A stretch of 64,000 bases of DNA, taken from the NCBI RefSeq assembly GCF_005405405.1, contig NZ_BJDZ01000013.1, positions 1 to 64,000 of the forward strand, written 5' to 3'. The position numbers were made by a program, and so were the translations under genes. Shown here in pieces: positions 18,813 to 28,354 of this stretch. Source of the DNA: Lactiplantibacillus plajomi. Lineage in GTDB: Bacteria; Bacillota; Bacilli; Lactobacillales; Lactobacillaceae. The notes beneath the pieces were generated by a model. It worked only from the letters and a program-made list of their open reading frames with translations. It was not told the DNA's origin and did not search any database. Each line of letters opens with the position of its first letter. Within the stretch, counting starts at the first letter, position 1.

Positions 18813-19607
18813 CTATTCTTCCTCGTCATCGGTCAACGGGACGTCTAACCCCAGGTCATCCCGCAGGCCGGCGTACCCTTCTGCTTCCAAGGTATTCGCC
18901 AATTCAGCGTCGCCGGTCTTCACGATGCGCCCGTCCATCATCACGTGCACGTAGTCGGGGATGATGTAGTTCAGTAACCGCTGATAGTGGGTAATCATTA
19001 AAGTCCCAAAATCCGGTCCCTTCAACGCATTGACCCCCTTAGCCACGACTTGGAGGGCGTCGATATCGAGCCCCGAATCAATTTCGTCTAAAATCGCAAA
19101 CCGCGGTTTGATCATTAATAGTTGTAAAATTTCGTTGCGTTTCTTTTCACCGCCGGAGAAGCCCTCGTTTAAGTACCGTTCGGCCATTTCCGAACTCATG
19201 TTAAGTAAACCGAGGTTGTGATCCAAATCCGTCAAAAAGTCGGTCACACTGATTGGATCATCCTTTGGCCGGCGGGCATTGATTGCGGCCCGTAAGAACT
19301 CAACGTTGGTCACCCCTTTAATTTCAGCCGGGTACTGCATCGCTAAAAACAACCCGGCGCGGGCCCGTTGGTCGACCGTCTGGCTCAACAAATCTTCACC
19401 GTCTAACGTAACCGAGCCACCGACCACGTGATACGCCGGGTTACCCATGATGGTTTCCGACAAGGTCGACTTCCCGGTCCCGTTTGGTCCCATAATGGCG
19501 TGGGTCTCACCGGTATTGAGGGTGAGATTGACCCCCTTTAAGATTAACCGTTCCCGTTCATTTTCGGTCACGCTGACCTTCAAATCCTTAATGACTAGTG
19601 TTGACAT
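18813..19607 (-). CDS. sufC: SufC, ABC-type ATPase of the SUF scaffold
   Basis: First gene of the operon, a 264-aa soluble ABC ATPase. Walker A is GPNGTGKS, the signature is FSGGEKKR, and Walker B is FAILDEIDSGLD, as in all SufC proteins. It drives conformational change in the SufBCD complex. Start ATG 19607 has GGGG eight bases upstream and gives the family length; the frame open to 19664 adds a hydrophobic stretch without an SD. Confidence 0.96.
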   Translation of the reverse strand: MSTLVIKDLKVSVTENERERLILKGVNLTLNTGETHAIMGPNGTGKSTLSETIMGNPAYHVVGGSVTLDGEDLLSQTVDQRARAGLFLAMQYPAEIKGVTNVEFLRAAINARRPKDDPISVTDFLTDLDHNLGLLNMSSEMAERYLNEGFSGGEKKRNEILQLLMIKPRFAILDEIDSGLDIDALQVVAKGVNALKGPDFGTLMITHYQRLLNYIIPDYVHVMMDGRIVKTGDAELANTLEAEGYAGLRDDLGLDVPLTDDEEE

Positions 19608-19696
19608 GCCGATACCCCATTTCCAGTAAAAATACACTACATTTAGCTTAAACGCAGTGACCAATCCCCACTGCTTGTGGTTGGTTGAATGACTCT

Positions 19697-19727
19697 AGTA
19701 TACGTGAATAGTCGCTAACCGCCACAA
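19697..19727 (-). promoter_or_regulatory. Candidate suf operon promoter
   Basis: A TATACT -10 on the minus strand lies 90 bp upstream of the sufC ATG. A weak TGTGGC -35 precedes it by 18 bp. Confidence 0.35.
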
Positions 19728-19974
19728 TCGATTGTAGGCAAGCGATTACGGCATAATCCCATTGTTCACGGGACTCGACTTTACCACCGACCGCGACTAA
19801 CCCGTTCATGCCAAATCGGGTTCCGACCGGTGCCCCCGCAACCCTCAACAGTCGCAACTAATTCGAACTTTTTTATTCGGCGGCTCGCCGCACAATCGTG
19901 CATTGCCGCGTCACCCAACCACTGATTGAATACCAAAAGTATAACACGTTTGTGATAACGTTTACAAAAGTCAA

Positions 19975-20240
19975 CAAAAAAGACGGGCACCAACGTACCC
20001 GCCACTCGATCGGCTCGCAAGCTTTACGCTTACCAAGTTATGTGCCTCGTCATGGACCCAGCCCATCCCGAGAGGTTTAACGTGCTCACTAAATTATCAG
20101 TTCACCCAACTGAGCAACTTTCCCCACCCGCTAACCAAGCGGACGGCCTAAAAAGTTCACCGATCTGGCTCCCAACTATGAACTAATCTAGCGAAGCGTA
20201 TGTAAGTCCTGATAAACTTCCATATCTGACGCTAGTATAA
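19975..20240 (-). ncRNA. Candidate structured non-coding RNA, about 260 nt
   Basis: On the minus strand a TATACT (20234-20239) precedes a run of hairpins. These are GTTCA/TGAAC; CCGCT-TGGTT-AGCGG; TGCTCA/TGAGCA enclosing TCAGTT-GGGTG-AACTGA; and GTAAGC-GTAAA-GCTTGC. A 7-bp GC-rich terminator with six T (19975-20001) ends the run. No open frame spans it. It does not match the conserved blocks I remember for tmRNA, RNase P, SRP RNA or T-boxes. It could instead be a long 3' UTR of the CPBP gene upstream, but the -10-like element and the 180-bp gap argue for an own transcript. Confidence 0.45.
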
Positions 20241-20417
20241 CCAGCCGGCGTTGCGTTTAGATAACACGAAGATTACAAAAATGTTACAAAAGGTATAGAC
20301 CAGTAAAAGACGGGGTACAAAGCTGATGATGACAACGTTTTGTGTACAATTGAGTTGTCGATGAATCATTAAGGTTCCATGATAATAATGCCGAACGTTT
20401 TAGGTTAATTTACTTAA

Positions 20418-21617
20418 TTAGTTCCCATCCTCAACGATTTGCCGACACCGCCGCTGAACGACCCGCCGCCGCGAACCCGTCAGTAAATAGGCGGTCACAA
20501 CGGCAAATAAAACAACCGTCACTAACAGCGTTTGCCATTCAAAGGCGTCCGGAACCGCCATGGTCTGCGATCCGGAAGCCATCATACTCAATATATCGAG
20601 GAACGCGTGCAACCCCATCGGCAAAACGATACTGCCGGAGTAAAGATAGAGCCCGGCATAAAACCAGCCGAGGGCGGCCGCAAACGCCATTTGTTCGCTG
20701 GTTGCCGCCCAGGACTGACCGGCCAAAACGTTCGTAACGTGCCAAGCACCAAAAATTAACCCGTTACTCCAAACTGCCCAGTCGAGCCGCGCTCGTGAGC
20801 GCCGAACCATCGTCAGCATCAGCGCCAAAACGGCGTAACGGTATAACCATTCTTCGGCAATCCCCGGTTCTAGCCCGTTCAAAAACATGGCCCAGGTTGG
20901 CGCTTCTAAATGAAAGTTCCAGCGAGTCAGCGTCGTGGCCCAACTGTCGCCGTCACTAAAGGCGTTCCACAGGCTAAAGGCGACCGCCAGTAAGACCAGT
21001 AACAACGTTATGCCATGGTTCGCGGCGGCGTTAAGGCGCCAGTGCGGGGCCTTGACCTGCCAGCACGCCAACAAACTCGTCAGCGTCACGACAATCCCGA
21101 GTACCCCGAGAATCCCGCTGTCGCTAACCACTGTAAACCCGGCTGGGGCCCGCAAGCCCGGAAAAACCAGTAAGGTCGTCTGGGCACCCACCACGCCACT
21201 AAATATCGGAACGATTAGAATCAGTACCCGCCCGGTCAACGACTTGATTTTAGCGGTCACGACCGTCGCCACCGGCACCCCGGCAACGATCAAGTAGGTC
21301 ATCGCCACGGCAATCAGCCCCCGCCGATCCAACCCCAACCGGATCAACAAGTCAATAAAGTTACCAACCAACAGCGGCAGGCCCGTAAAAAGAATGGTGG
21401 TCTGAAGGTAGTCGTTGACCCGGCGGGAGCGCCGCCAAGCCGTTTGCTCATCTTCAAACGCCGGTAACAGTGCGGTCAACGTCCAAATAATCAGCATAAA
21501 CCCACCGGCGGAAAAAGCCGCGCCGCCCATCACGAATAAGCGTAAAAATAACGCAATGTTCAAAACGGCTAGCTGGCCGACGTACCAATACCGTAACGTT
21601 TGTCTGTAATTCGCCAT
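20418..21617 (-). CDS. CPBP family intramembrane metalloprotease
   Basis: A 399-aa polytopic membrane protein with the CPBP (Abi/Rce1-like) motifs: EPGIAEEWLYRYA (EExxxR, about residue 275), then HVTN-type and H..D motifs in later helices (FGAWHVTN; GLHAFLDIL). Lactobacillales members are linked to bacteriocin self-immunity or processing, but no bacteriocin gene is adjacent, so the role is open. ATG 21617 is used; the TTG before it is unlikely. The SD (GGGGGGA) begins at the base of a terminator-like stem. Confidence 0.8.
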   Translation of the reverse strand: MANYRQTLRYWYVGQLAVLNIALFLRLFVMGGAAFSAGGFMLIIWTLTALLPAFEDEQTAWRRSRRVNDYLQTTILFTGLPLLVGNFIDLLIRLGLDRRGLIAVAMTYLIVAGVPVATVVTAKIKSLTGRVLILIVPIFSGVVGAQTTLLVFPGLRAPAGFTVVSDSGILGVLGIVVTLTSLLACWQVKAPHWRLNAAANHGITLLLVLLAVAFSLWNAFSDGDSWATTLTRWNFHLEAPTWAMFLNGLEPGIAEEWLYRYAVLALMLTMVRRSRARLDWAVWSNGLIFGAWHVTNVLAGQSWAATSEQMAFAAALGWFYAGLYLYSGSIVLPMGLHAFLDILSMMASGSQTMAVPDAFEWQTLLVTVVLFAVVTAYLLTGSRRRVVQRRCRQIVEDGN

Positions 21618-21625
21618 CAAAAAAT

Positions 21626-21664
21626 CCCCCCGTCTGGTATGCTTCTAATCATACCAGACGAGGA
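21626..21664 (-). terminator. Stem-loop between the ABC-F and CPBP genes
   Basis: An 11-bp perfect stem (CGTCTGGTATG with CATACCAGACG) and then GGGGGGATTTTTT on the minus strand. It acts as a terminator for the ABC-F gene. Its tail also contains the SD of the CPBP gene. Confidence 0.7.
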
Positions 21665-21681
21665 GATTTAATGGGAACTAA

Positions 21682-23304
21682 TTAATAAAGGTCTTCAACG
21701 CGTCCCTGGGTTGCCTCGTGGGCCAGGTATTCGTCGTAAGTCGTATCACCCCGGTCGACAACGCCCTTGGCACTCACTTCAACGATGTGGTTAGCAATCG
21801 TTTGAATGAACTCGTGGTCGTGGGACGTAAAGATAATGGCGGAGTTAAACGCAATCAAACTGTCGTTCAACGCCGTGATCGATTCCAAGTCCAAGTGGTT
21901 GGTCGGGTCGTCTAGTAACAAGACGTTGGCCCGACTCAACATCATCTTGGACAACATGCCGCGAACCTTTTCGCCCCCGGACAACACGTTGACCGGCCGT
22001 TCGACGTCGGTTCCAGAAAACAGCATCTTACCAAGGAAACCACGCAAGAAGGTGTTGTCACTTTCCTCTTTGGAAGCGAACTGCCGTAACCAATCAATAA
22101 TCGGTAAGTCGCTCCCGGCGAACTGTTCGTCGATATCCTTAGGTAAATAAGTCCGTGAGGTGGTTTGCCCCCAAACGACTTCACCGGTATCCGGTTCCAG
22201 GTCGCCCGCGATAATTTGCATCAGCGTCGTCGTGGCCAAGTCGTTCCGGCTGATCAACGCCGTCTTTTCGGTCGGGCGCAGCGTGAAACTAATGTTATCC
22301 AAAATTTTGACGCCTTCGATGGTCTTCGACACGTTTTCGACCCGCAGTAAGTCGTTGCCGAGTTCACGGTCGGGCGTAAACTTGATGAACGGGTACTTCC
22401 GTGAGGACGGCTTAATGTCGTCCAACGTGATTTTTTCCAATTGTTTCTTCCGCGACGTGGCCTGCTTCGACTTCGACGCGTTGGCGCTAAAGCGGGCGAT
22501 AAATTCCTTTAATTCCTTGATTTGATCCGCCTTCTTAGCGTTCGCGTTGGCTTGCAACTTCGCCGCTAATTGACTGGATTCCATCCAGAAATCGTAGTTC
22601 CCAACGAAGAGCGTAATCTTGCCAAAGTCCACATCACACATGTGGGTACAAACCTGGTTCAAAAAGTGGCGGTCATGGGAAACCACGATGACCGTATTTT
22701 GGTAGCCCGCTAGGAAGTCTTCCAACCAGCTGATTGACTGAACGTCCAGCCCGTTAGTCGGTTCGTCTAGGAGTAAGACGTCGGGGTTACCGAATAGCGC
22801 TTGCCCTAATAAGACCTTCACCTTTTGGGGTTCGGTCAGTTCACTCATCTTCAAGTGTTGCATTGGTTCGTCGATGCCTAAGTCTTGCAACAGTTGGTCC
22901 GCTTCAGCTTCGGCGTTCCAACCATCCATTTCGGCAAATTCGCCCTCGAGTTCGGCGGCACGAATCCCGTCTTCGTCATTAAAATCTGGTTTGGCGTACA
23001 ACGCGTCCTTTTCAACCATGATCTCGTAAAGTTTACGGTGCCCCTGAATGACGGTCGATAACACTTCTTCATCTTCAAAGGCAAAGTGGTTTTGGTTCAA
23101 GCTGGACATCCGTTCGTTAGGACCCATGGAAACCGTCCCGGTCGTCGGTTGGAGCTTGCCTTCCAAAATCTTTAAGAAGGTTGACTTACCAGCCCCGTTG
23201 GCCCCGATTACGCCGTAACAATTTCCCGGTATAAATTTTAAGTTAACATCATCATAAAGTTTGCGCGTTGAAAACTGCATACTAACATTATTTACGGTGA
23301 GCAT
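21682..23304 (-). CDS. ABC-F family ribosome-associated ATPase (YbiT/YkpA subgroup)
   Basis: A 540-aa protein with two ABC domains and no membrane domain. Walker A is GANGAGKS in NBD1 (about residue 35) and changed to SRNDLATT in NBD2 (about residue 355), so the second domain has a non-consensus P-loop. Walker B is VLLLDEPTN in NBD1 and LLLDDPTN in NBD2. The linker between them carries the charged P-site-tRNA interaction region (about 240-300). ABC-F proteins act on the translating ribosome, and the YbiT/YkpA group is housekeeping rather than a resistance type. SD AGAGG precedes ATG 23304. Confidence 0.88.
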   Translation of the reverse strand: MLTVNNVSMQFSTRKLYDDVNLKFIPGNCYGVIGANGAGKSTFLKILEGKLQPTTGTVSMGPNERMSSLNQNHFAFEDEEVLSTVIQGHRKLYEIMVEKDALYAKPDFNDEDGIRAAELEGEFAEMDGWNAEAEADQLLQDLGIDEPMQHLKMSELTEPQKVKVLLGQALFGNPDVLLLDEPTNGLDVQSISWLEDFLAGYQNTVIVVSHDRHFLNQVCTHMCDVDFGKITLFVGNYDFWMESSQLAAKLQANANAKKADQIKELKEFIARFSANASKSKQATSRKKQLEKITLDDIKPSSRKYPFIKFTPDRELGNDLLRVENVSKTIEGVKILDNISFTLRPTEKTALISRNDLATTTLMQIIAGDLEPDTGEVVWGQTTSRTYLPKDIDEQFAGSDLPIIDWLRQFASKEESDNTFLRGFLGKMLFSGTDVERPVNVLSGGEKVRGMLSKMMLSRANVLLLDDPTNHLDLESITALNDSLIAFNSAIIFTSHDHEFIQTIANHIVEVSAKGVVDRGDTTYDEYLAHEATQGRVEDLY

Positions 23305-23346
23305 TTAAATACCTCTACTTTTTTATTATCGACCAATCATACAGAA

Positions 23347-23376
23347 AAGAGGTCGGGAATCATCCTCCCAGCCTCC
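23347..23376 (-). terminator. Probable terminator of the HAD gene
   Basis: Imperfect stem GAGGCTGGGA / TCCCGACCTC followed by TTTTCTG on the minus strand. Confidence 0.5.
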
Positions 23377-23461
23377 TGCATCGTTAATCATATATCCTGA
23401 TGATAGCATGCGAACAATCTAGATTGCAATCAAAACAGTTAGTCATTTTCTGAAAACAACG

Positions 23462-24259
23462 TTATGGTTTCAAAATATGTTGTTCAATATAGTGCAACAC
23501 GCCGCTGTCTAGGTTCGTGCCGGTGACCGCGGTAGCGTTAGCCTTGACGTTGGCCGGCGCGTTTTGCATCGCAACGCCGGTTTTAACGTAGTGCAACATT
23601 TCGAGGTCGTTGGTGCCGTCGCCAAACGCCACCATTTCCTCGGGTTTAATGTGCAAACGGGCCCCTAGCCGCTTTAAAGCCCGCCCCTTGTGCATGCCCG
23701 GCTGAATCAGGTCCATACTACCCTGACCACCGGAAACCGGCACGGCGATTTCGGCCAGCTTAGGCTTTAACTCGTAAAGCAGCTGGTTCGTCTGTTCGGG
23801 CGCGCAGATCAGGTCAAACTTGACGACTGGATCAGTGACCTGGTCAAAATCAGCCACACTGGCCACCTGGTAATAATAATTGCGCATCTGCGCGACGAAG
23901 ACCGGGTTAGCCGTTTGTAACACGGACACGGTGTGGGTGCCACACAGGGCAACTTGTAATTCCGGGTAAGCCGCCAGTACTTTTAAGACCTGGTCAGTGG
24001 CGGTGTGACTAAACGTTTCGGCGCTCAGACCAGCATCCCGGTTCATCAACTCCGCGCCGTTACCACCAATTAGCCAGATATCGGGGAAATCAGCGAAAAA
24101 CTGCGCCAGTTCCACGGCTTGGTGGCCACTGGCAATGACGAATTGAATGCCGCGCTTTCGTAATGCTTTATATATTTCGGCGAACCGGCCCCGGTCATAC
24201 TCCCCGTGATCATCCAGGAAGGTGCCGTCCATGTCGGCCGCAATCAGTTTAATTGTCAT
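23462..24259 (-). CDS. HAD superfamily Cof-type phosphatase
   Basis: A 265-aa Cof/YidA-type hydrolase. Motif I is DMDGTFLDD (residues 9-17), motif II is VIASGHQ, and motif IV is GDGTNDLEML (about 220). The C2-type cap lies between. It probably dephosphorylates sugar phosphates or flavin and PLP-type metabolites. Confidence 0.9.
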   Translation of the reverse strand: MTIKLIAADMDGTFLDDHGEYDRGRFAEIYKALRKRGIQFVIASGHQAVELAQFFADFPDIWLIGGNGAELMNRDAGLSAETFSHTATDQVLKVLAAYPELQVALCGTHTVSVLQTANPVFVAQMRNYYYQVASVADFDQVTDPVVKFDLICAPEQTNQLLYELKPKLAEIAVPVSGGQGSMDLIQPGMHKGRALKRLGARLHIKPEEMVAFGDGTNDLEMLHYVKTGVAMQNAPANVKANATAVTGTNLDSGVLHYIEQHILKP

Positions 24260-24420
24260 TCATTAATCATCCATTCTATGTAAAAACCTTACCACCTAAG
24301 TTTACCGGTTTATCGCGCGCTGAACAACTTCGGACGGGCGAAAACGTTAATCGGTTATAAAATTAACCCCCGGGTGGTATTATGCTTAAGTTTACACCTT
24401 AATTCGCCGGAAAAACACAG

Positions 24421-24455
24421 CAAAAACGACTACCCCATGATCGAAGTAGTCGTTG
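24421..24455 (-). terminator. Terminator of the DUF2207 gene
   Basis: Stem ACGACTACTTCGATC... with ...GTAGTCGT, then TTTTTG on the minus strand, just past the stop at 24469. Confidence 0.65.
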
Positions 24456-24468
24456 ATTGCACTATATA

Positions 24469-26301
24469 TTAAAACGCACCGCCACCGGAACCACCGCCGA
24501 CGCCCCCCGAGCTGCCACCGGAAAAGCCGCCGGAGCCCCCGGATGAACTTGAATTACTCGACGCACTGATCGACCCGTTGAAGCTCGACGTAATAACGTC
24601 CGAAAAGTCGAAGTTGACATCCGAGTAAAATAACGGGTAGTACAAGATCCAATTATCGGCCAGGTCACTGGCACTAAAATCAATCGCCAACTGGTCGGTC
24701 ACTTTTTTACTGAGTCCAAAGGCCGCCGCGTACGGTAGTAACTGTTCCCATAAAATTAAATTCCCGATTTCAGCGGTATTGAAGTGCCCAATGTCCTTCA
24801 TCATCCGCTTTAAGCCCCCAACTTGGTTTTCGATGTCCAGGCCCGCCGGTACGTAGCGGGTGATTTTCCGGTGTTGAATCAGCGTCATGATGAGACAAAT
24901 CAAAGCGACAACGCCAACCACCATAGCCATCGTTAGCGCTAGTCGACCGCTGATCAGTAGCGCGAGCGCACTACCGATTTCCCCCACGACCAGGGTCAAA
25001 ACGGTCAGCGCGTCCCAAGCTTGTAACCAGCGGATATTAGTTGGGTCGCGGTAGGCGTCCAACTCGTGCCGGACCGTTTTTTGCCACTTGGTAAAGGCCT
25101 TCGCTAACTTACCGGACTTATCGCGTTTACCAAACGCCTTGAGGTCCGCCATATCCAGCGTACCGTCCGGCGCAACGAAGGTAAAACAATCCGCTAAAAA
25201 GGCGTTGGTCACCGGCTTACGCTTCGTGATCAGCACCCGCTGCTTACCGCGTTTTCCCGGAATGGTGGTAATCTCATACTCACCGGCAGCGGCGCCCCGC
25301 AAGATTTCACCGGTCAACGCCTTGGCATTGGGATCCTGCTTACTTAGCATGGCCTGCGCAGCGGCTGGTGAAACGTTAGGGACTTCGAACCAGTGGTTCA
25401 CCGGTACCGGCCGCGGGTAGCGGTGCGCAGCATGGCGGGCAAACCAGACACCGTAGCTCACCAGGATAATCAGCCAAATGGCCGCCACCACGCTAACGAC
25501 CCCGACCCGAATCAGCCGCGACTGGCGGCGTTTCTGGTTGGCCTGTTCCGCTAGCTTAGCTTCCTGTTTACGGACCGCGGCTAAACGCTTCTTAGAACTC
25601 TTCTGCTGGTTAGCCGGCGTTACGCTGGTTGGAAATAACAGGTGACTTTCAATAAACTGGTTGGCCGGGTTACGGTCAACCGTCATCGTCACCAACCCCC
25701 GCTTACGGTCAACTTTGGTCTGGCCGTCAAGCGGTCCGTGCGTCCAGGCCTGTAACTTTGAAATTTGATTGGCCGGCAGCTGAACGGTGATCTTAACGTG
25801 GTGGAGCGGTTCGTCCCAGCCGTTACCGACAATCTGCCAGTTCAATTCGGCCGTATCCGCGTAATTGGTCACTAACCCGTATAAGTCGTAGACGTACCCG
25901 ACTTGTAGAACGTCGTCGTCTTCAACTTGCTGGTAGACTTTAACCCGCATTCGTTGTTTATTTTGACTAACTTCGTACGTGTTATTCTGACCACTCGTTG
26001 CCGGTTGCGCCCGTTTGAACGCCCCGTTATTGACCTGGGTAAAGACGTCGCGCAACTTGGCGCCACGAATTCCCTTCAGGCTCTGAACGTTAAAGACCCC
26101 GCTATAATCGTCATCGAATTCGTAACTCATCGACTGGGTGACTTCCGCGCTGCCATCTTCGCGCACGTTGACCTTTACCCGGTAATTGTCGATGTCGTAG
26201 TCCGCGCGTGCGTTGAGCTGCCCGCACCCCAAGCCGATAATGATTGCGATGACGCTCAGCAGGCCGAACAAGCCGCCCGACCAGCACCCCTTTTTAAGCA
26301 T
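24469..26301 (-). CDS. DUF2207 domain membrane protein with Gly/Ser-rich tail
   Basis: A 610-aa protein. A signal-anchor (about 8-30) leads into an extracellular DUF2207 beta domain (about 35-235), then a TM helix (about 265-285), a cytoplasmic region and a TM pair (about 435-475). A conserved C-terminal region ends in a Ser/Gly-rich tail (GGSGG/GGGSGG repeats). Such tails are a family hallmark; the function is unknown. Start ATG 26301 follows GGCGGGGG. Confidence 0.85.
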   Translation of the reverse strand: MLKKGCWSGGLFGLLSVIAIIIGLGCGQLNARADYDIDNYRVKVNVREDGSAEVTQSMSYEFDDDYSGVFNVQSLKGIRGAKLRDVFTQVNNGAFKRAQPATSGQNNTYEVSQNKQRMRVKVYQQVEDDDVLQVGYVYDLYGLVTNYADTAELNWQIVGNGWDEPLHHVKITVQLPANQISKLQAWTHGPLDGQTKVDRKRGLVTMTVDRNPANQFIESHLLFPTSVTPANQQKSSKKRLAAVRKQEAKLAEQANQKRRQSRLIRVGVVSVVAAIWLIILVSYGVWFARHAAHRYPRPVPVNHWFEVPNVSPAAAQAMLSKQDPNAKALTGEILRGAAAGEYEITTIPGKRGKQRVLITKRKPVTNAFLADCFTFVAPDGTLDMADLKAFGKRDKSGKLAKAFTKWQKTVRHELDAYRDPTNIRWLQAWDALTVLTLVVGEIGSALALLISGRLALTMAMVVGVVALICLIMTLIQHRKITRYVPAGLDIENQVGGLKRMMKDIGHFNTAEIGNLILWEQLLPYAAAFGLSKKVTDQLAIDFSASDLADNWILYYPLFYSDVNFDFSDVITSSFNGSISASSNSSSSGGSGGFSGGSSGGVGGGSGGGAF

Positions 26302-26450
26302 CCGTAACCCCCGCCTTTCCGTTGTTAGTGATAGTTTACCATACCAGCGACTGACTTTCGTGTCCAAAGCGGGGAAGTTGTTGTAAGATAAGGCTATCAA
26401 ACCATGGCGCGCTAATTGCGGGCGCCTGCCTATAGAAAGGAAGTTTGTCC

Positions 26451-27356
26451 ATGAAAAACGTCACCCGCATTTTAACCCTCAGTAACGGCTACCACCTGTG
26501 GAGCCACACCAGTAACCTCGGTGGAAAAATTAAGATGCTCTGCTTACACGGTGGCCCTGGTGACACCCACGAAGTCTTCGAACGCTTCGGGCCGGAGCTA
26601 GCCGCCCTCGACGTGGAAGTCACCATGTACGACCAACTGGGTTCGTGGTACTCCGACACCCCCGACTGGGACGACCCTAAAGTGCGCAGCCAGTACTTAA
26701 CCGAAGACTACTACTTACAAGAAGTCGACGAGGTCCGCCGTCAACTTGGCTACGACCACGTCATCCTGGTCGGTCACTCGTGGGGTGGCATGCTGGCCAT
26801 GACCTACGCGGCGGCCCACCCCGAGCAATTAGCCGGTCTGGTCATCATCAGCATGATTGACAACGTTGCCGACTACCTGACCCACATGCAGGCCATCCGC
26901 GAAACGAATTTTTCGTCCGCCGAAAACGCCTTTATGCGCTCGATCGAGCAACGCGGTCAGTGGCAAAATCCCCACTACCGCGCTTTGATCCGGACTCTCT
27001 ACCACCGTTACGTGAACCGGCATCATCCCGAACTAATGGCCCATCAAATCGATATTCAAGCCAAGCCGGTTTATAACTACTTTCAAGGCGACAACGAGTT
27101 CGTGCTCGAAGGCGACCTCGGTGACTGGGACTTCTCCGAACAGCTAAAGACGATCCAAGTCCCGACCCTGCTCTCCTTTGCCGACCACGAAACCATGCCA
27201 CTAGCGACCGCCGAACGGATGGCTAAGAACATGCCCCACGCCCGCTTAGCCGTGACGCCCGACAGTGGTCATAACCACATGGTCGACAATCCCGAGGTCT
27301 TCTTTACTAACTTGCGGAACTACTTGCTAGATTTAAACGCTGGAACTTTTGACTAA
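26451..27356 (+). CDS. pepI: Proline iminopeptidase (alpha/beta hydrolase)
   Basis: A 301-aa serine peptidase of family S33. The oxyanion segment HGGPGDTHEVF (about residues 33-44) and nucleophile elbow GHSWGG (about 108) are those of lactobacillal PepI/Pip enzymes, which remove N-terminal proline. Asp in SFADHETMP and His in SGHNHMVD complete the triad. ATG 26451 has AAAGGAAG as SD. Monocistronic, followed by a strong terminator. Confidence 0.9.
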   Translation: MKNVTRILTLSNGYHLWSHTSNLGGKIKMLCLHGGPGDTHEVFERFGPELAALDVEVTMYDQLGSWYSDTPDWDDPKVRSQYLTEDYYLQEVDEVRRQLGYDHVILVGHSWGGMLAMTYAAAHPEQLAGLVIISMIDNVADYLTHMQAIRETNFSSAENAFMRSIEQRGQWQNPHYRALIRTLYHRYVNRHHPELMAHQIDIQAKPVYNYFQGDNEFVLEGDLGDWDFSEQLKTIQVPTLLSFADHETMPLATAERMAKNMPHARLAVTPDSGHNHMVDNPEVFFTNLRNYLLDLNAGTFD

Positions 27357-27363
27357 CGTTAAC

Positions 27364-27420
27364 TTAAAAACAGGGAACGGTTGACACACAACTGAGGTGT
27401 GTCAACCGCTCCCTGTTTAG
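27364..27420 (+). terminator. Terminator after pepI
   Basis: A long stem (AACAGGGA.CGGTTGACACAC with GTGTGTCAACCG.TCCCTGTT), with T-rich flanks on both sides. It can serve both convergent genes. Confidence 0.8.
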
Positions 27421-27443
27421 TTTTCACGCTCAGTACCAAGCCA

Positions 27444-28283
27444 CTACTTCCCCCAAATGAACTTGATCAACGCCCGGTTAACGGTCGCATTATCGTGGAG
27501 CTTACTATGTTGCGCCTGCGGGCCGACCACCCGTTGTTCACGGTACGACTTGGCACGGTCGGCCACTAGGTAACGTAACGATTTGGACGCGGCGTTGCTG
27601 ACGCGGCCGTCCGAATGACTGCCATCGTTTAGGTCACCATAAATATTTAGGACGTCAATTTGGTGGTACGGATAGCTTTGCCGTAACTTGGTCAGCTGGC
27701 GGTAGGTCTTAATCATCTTGGTCGGCCGCCCGTTTTGCGCCAGCTGCATCCGGTTCGGTTCATCGTCCATGCCCAGCACACCGTTGTAGTGACCGGCGAT
27801 ATCCACTTGCTTACGCAATTGCGGGTAGTCGCGCCGTTGCCCGTAGTCCAACAAGTAATAGGCAATCGCTAAATTGCCCATCGAATGACCGACGACGTTA
27901 AAACTTTTAACGTGGTCACGCTTCTGTAACGCCAACACCACGTTACGCATCCAGCGGCCAACGGTTGGGTAGTCGCCGTTGCGGTTATCTAGGAAGCCGA
28001 CTTCAACGATTGGGTACTGATCGCCACGTTGAAAATGACCGGTCAAGTGCACCCGCCCGTTTTTGGCGACGGTGGCCTGAACGACCGAGTTGGTAACCCC
28101 CGCCCGCTGCGCCGCCCGTACCATTTGCTTTTCAGCGTTGATACTACTGCCGTAACCGTGGAAAAACAAGGTCGGTACCGGCCGGATTGCTTGCGACCGT
28201 CCCATTTTCGTCGGTGCTTGACAACCACTCAAAATTCCCATAATTAACAGTAGCCCGAACAGCCACCGCATCTTTTTTTGCAT
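27444..28283 (-). CDS. DUF915-type alpha/beta hydrolase lipoprotein
   Basis: A 279-aa lipoprotein (lipobox GILSGC, Cys near residue 21) with an alpha/beta hydrolase fold of the lactobacillal DUF915 group. It has a HGYGSS oxyanion motif, the VVGHSMGN nucleophile elbow (about 133) and a C-terminal HSKLHDN histidine. It acts at the outer face of the membrane; the substrate is unknown. Confidence 0.85.
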   Translation of the reverse strand: MQKKMRWLFGLLLIMGILSGCQAPTKMGRSQAIRPVPTLFFHGYGSSINAEKQMVRAAQRAGVTNSVVQATVAKNGRVHLTGHFQRGDQYPIVEVGFLDNRNGDYPTVGRWMRNVVLALQKRDHVKSFNVVGHSMGNLAIAYYLLDYGQRRDYPQLRKQVDIAGHYNGVLGMDDEPNRMQLAQNGRPTKMIKTYRQLTKLRQSYPYHQIDVLNIYGDLNDGSHSDGRVSNAASKSLRYLVADRAKSYREQRVVGPQAQHSKLHDNATVNRALIKFIWGK

Positions 28284-28354
28284 GCTGATTCCCCCAACCT
28301 TTTCGTTTTAGTGTACCGCAAAACTTAGCGGTCGCCGCTTTCAAACCCCGCCGA

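Larger units (their letters stand above)
19608..20417. other. Gene-free 0.8-kb stretch upstream of suf
   Basis: No credible ORF. It holds the probable suf promoter (TATACT on the minus strand at 19697-19702) and a structured RNA candidate with terminator (19975-20240). I see nothing clear between 20260 and 20417. Confidence 0.6.

Noticed and set aside
19648-20080. Frames of 60-79 codons on both strands upstream of suf
   Set aside because: Low-complexity or Arg-rich translations, no SD; the region folds as RNA and ends in a terminator instead.
19975-20240. T-box, tmRNA, RNase P or SRP RNA
   Set aside because: The conserved blocks of each (T-box GGTGG.ACCGCG; tmRNA ends; RNase P GAGGAAAGTCC; SRP GGAAG.AGCAG) are not found.
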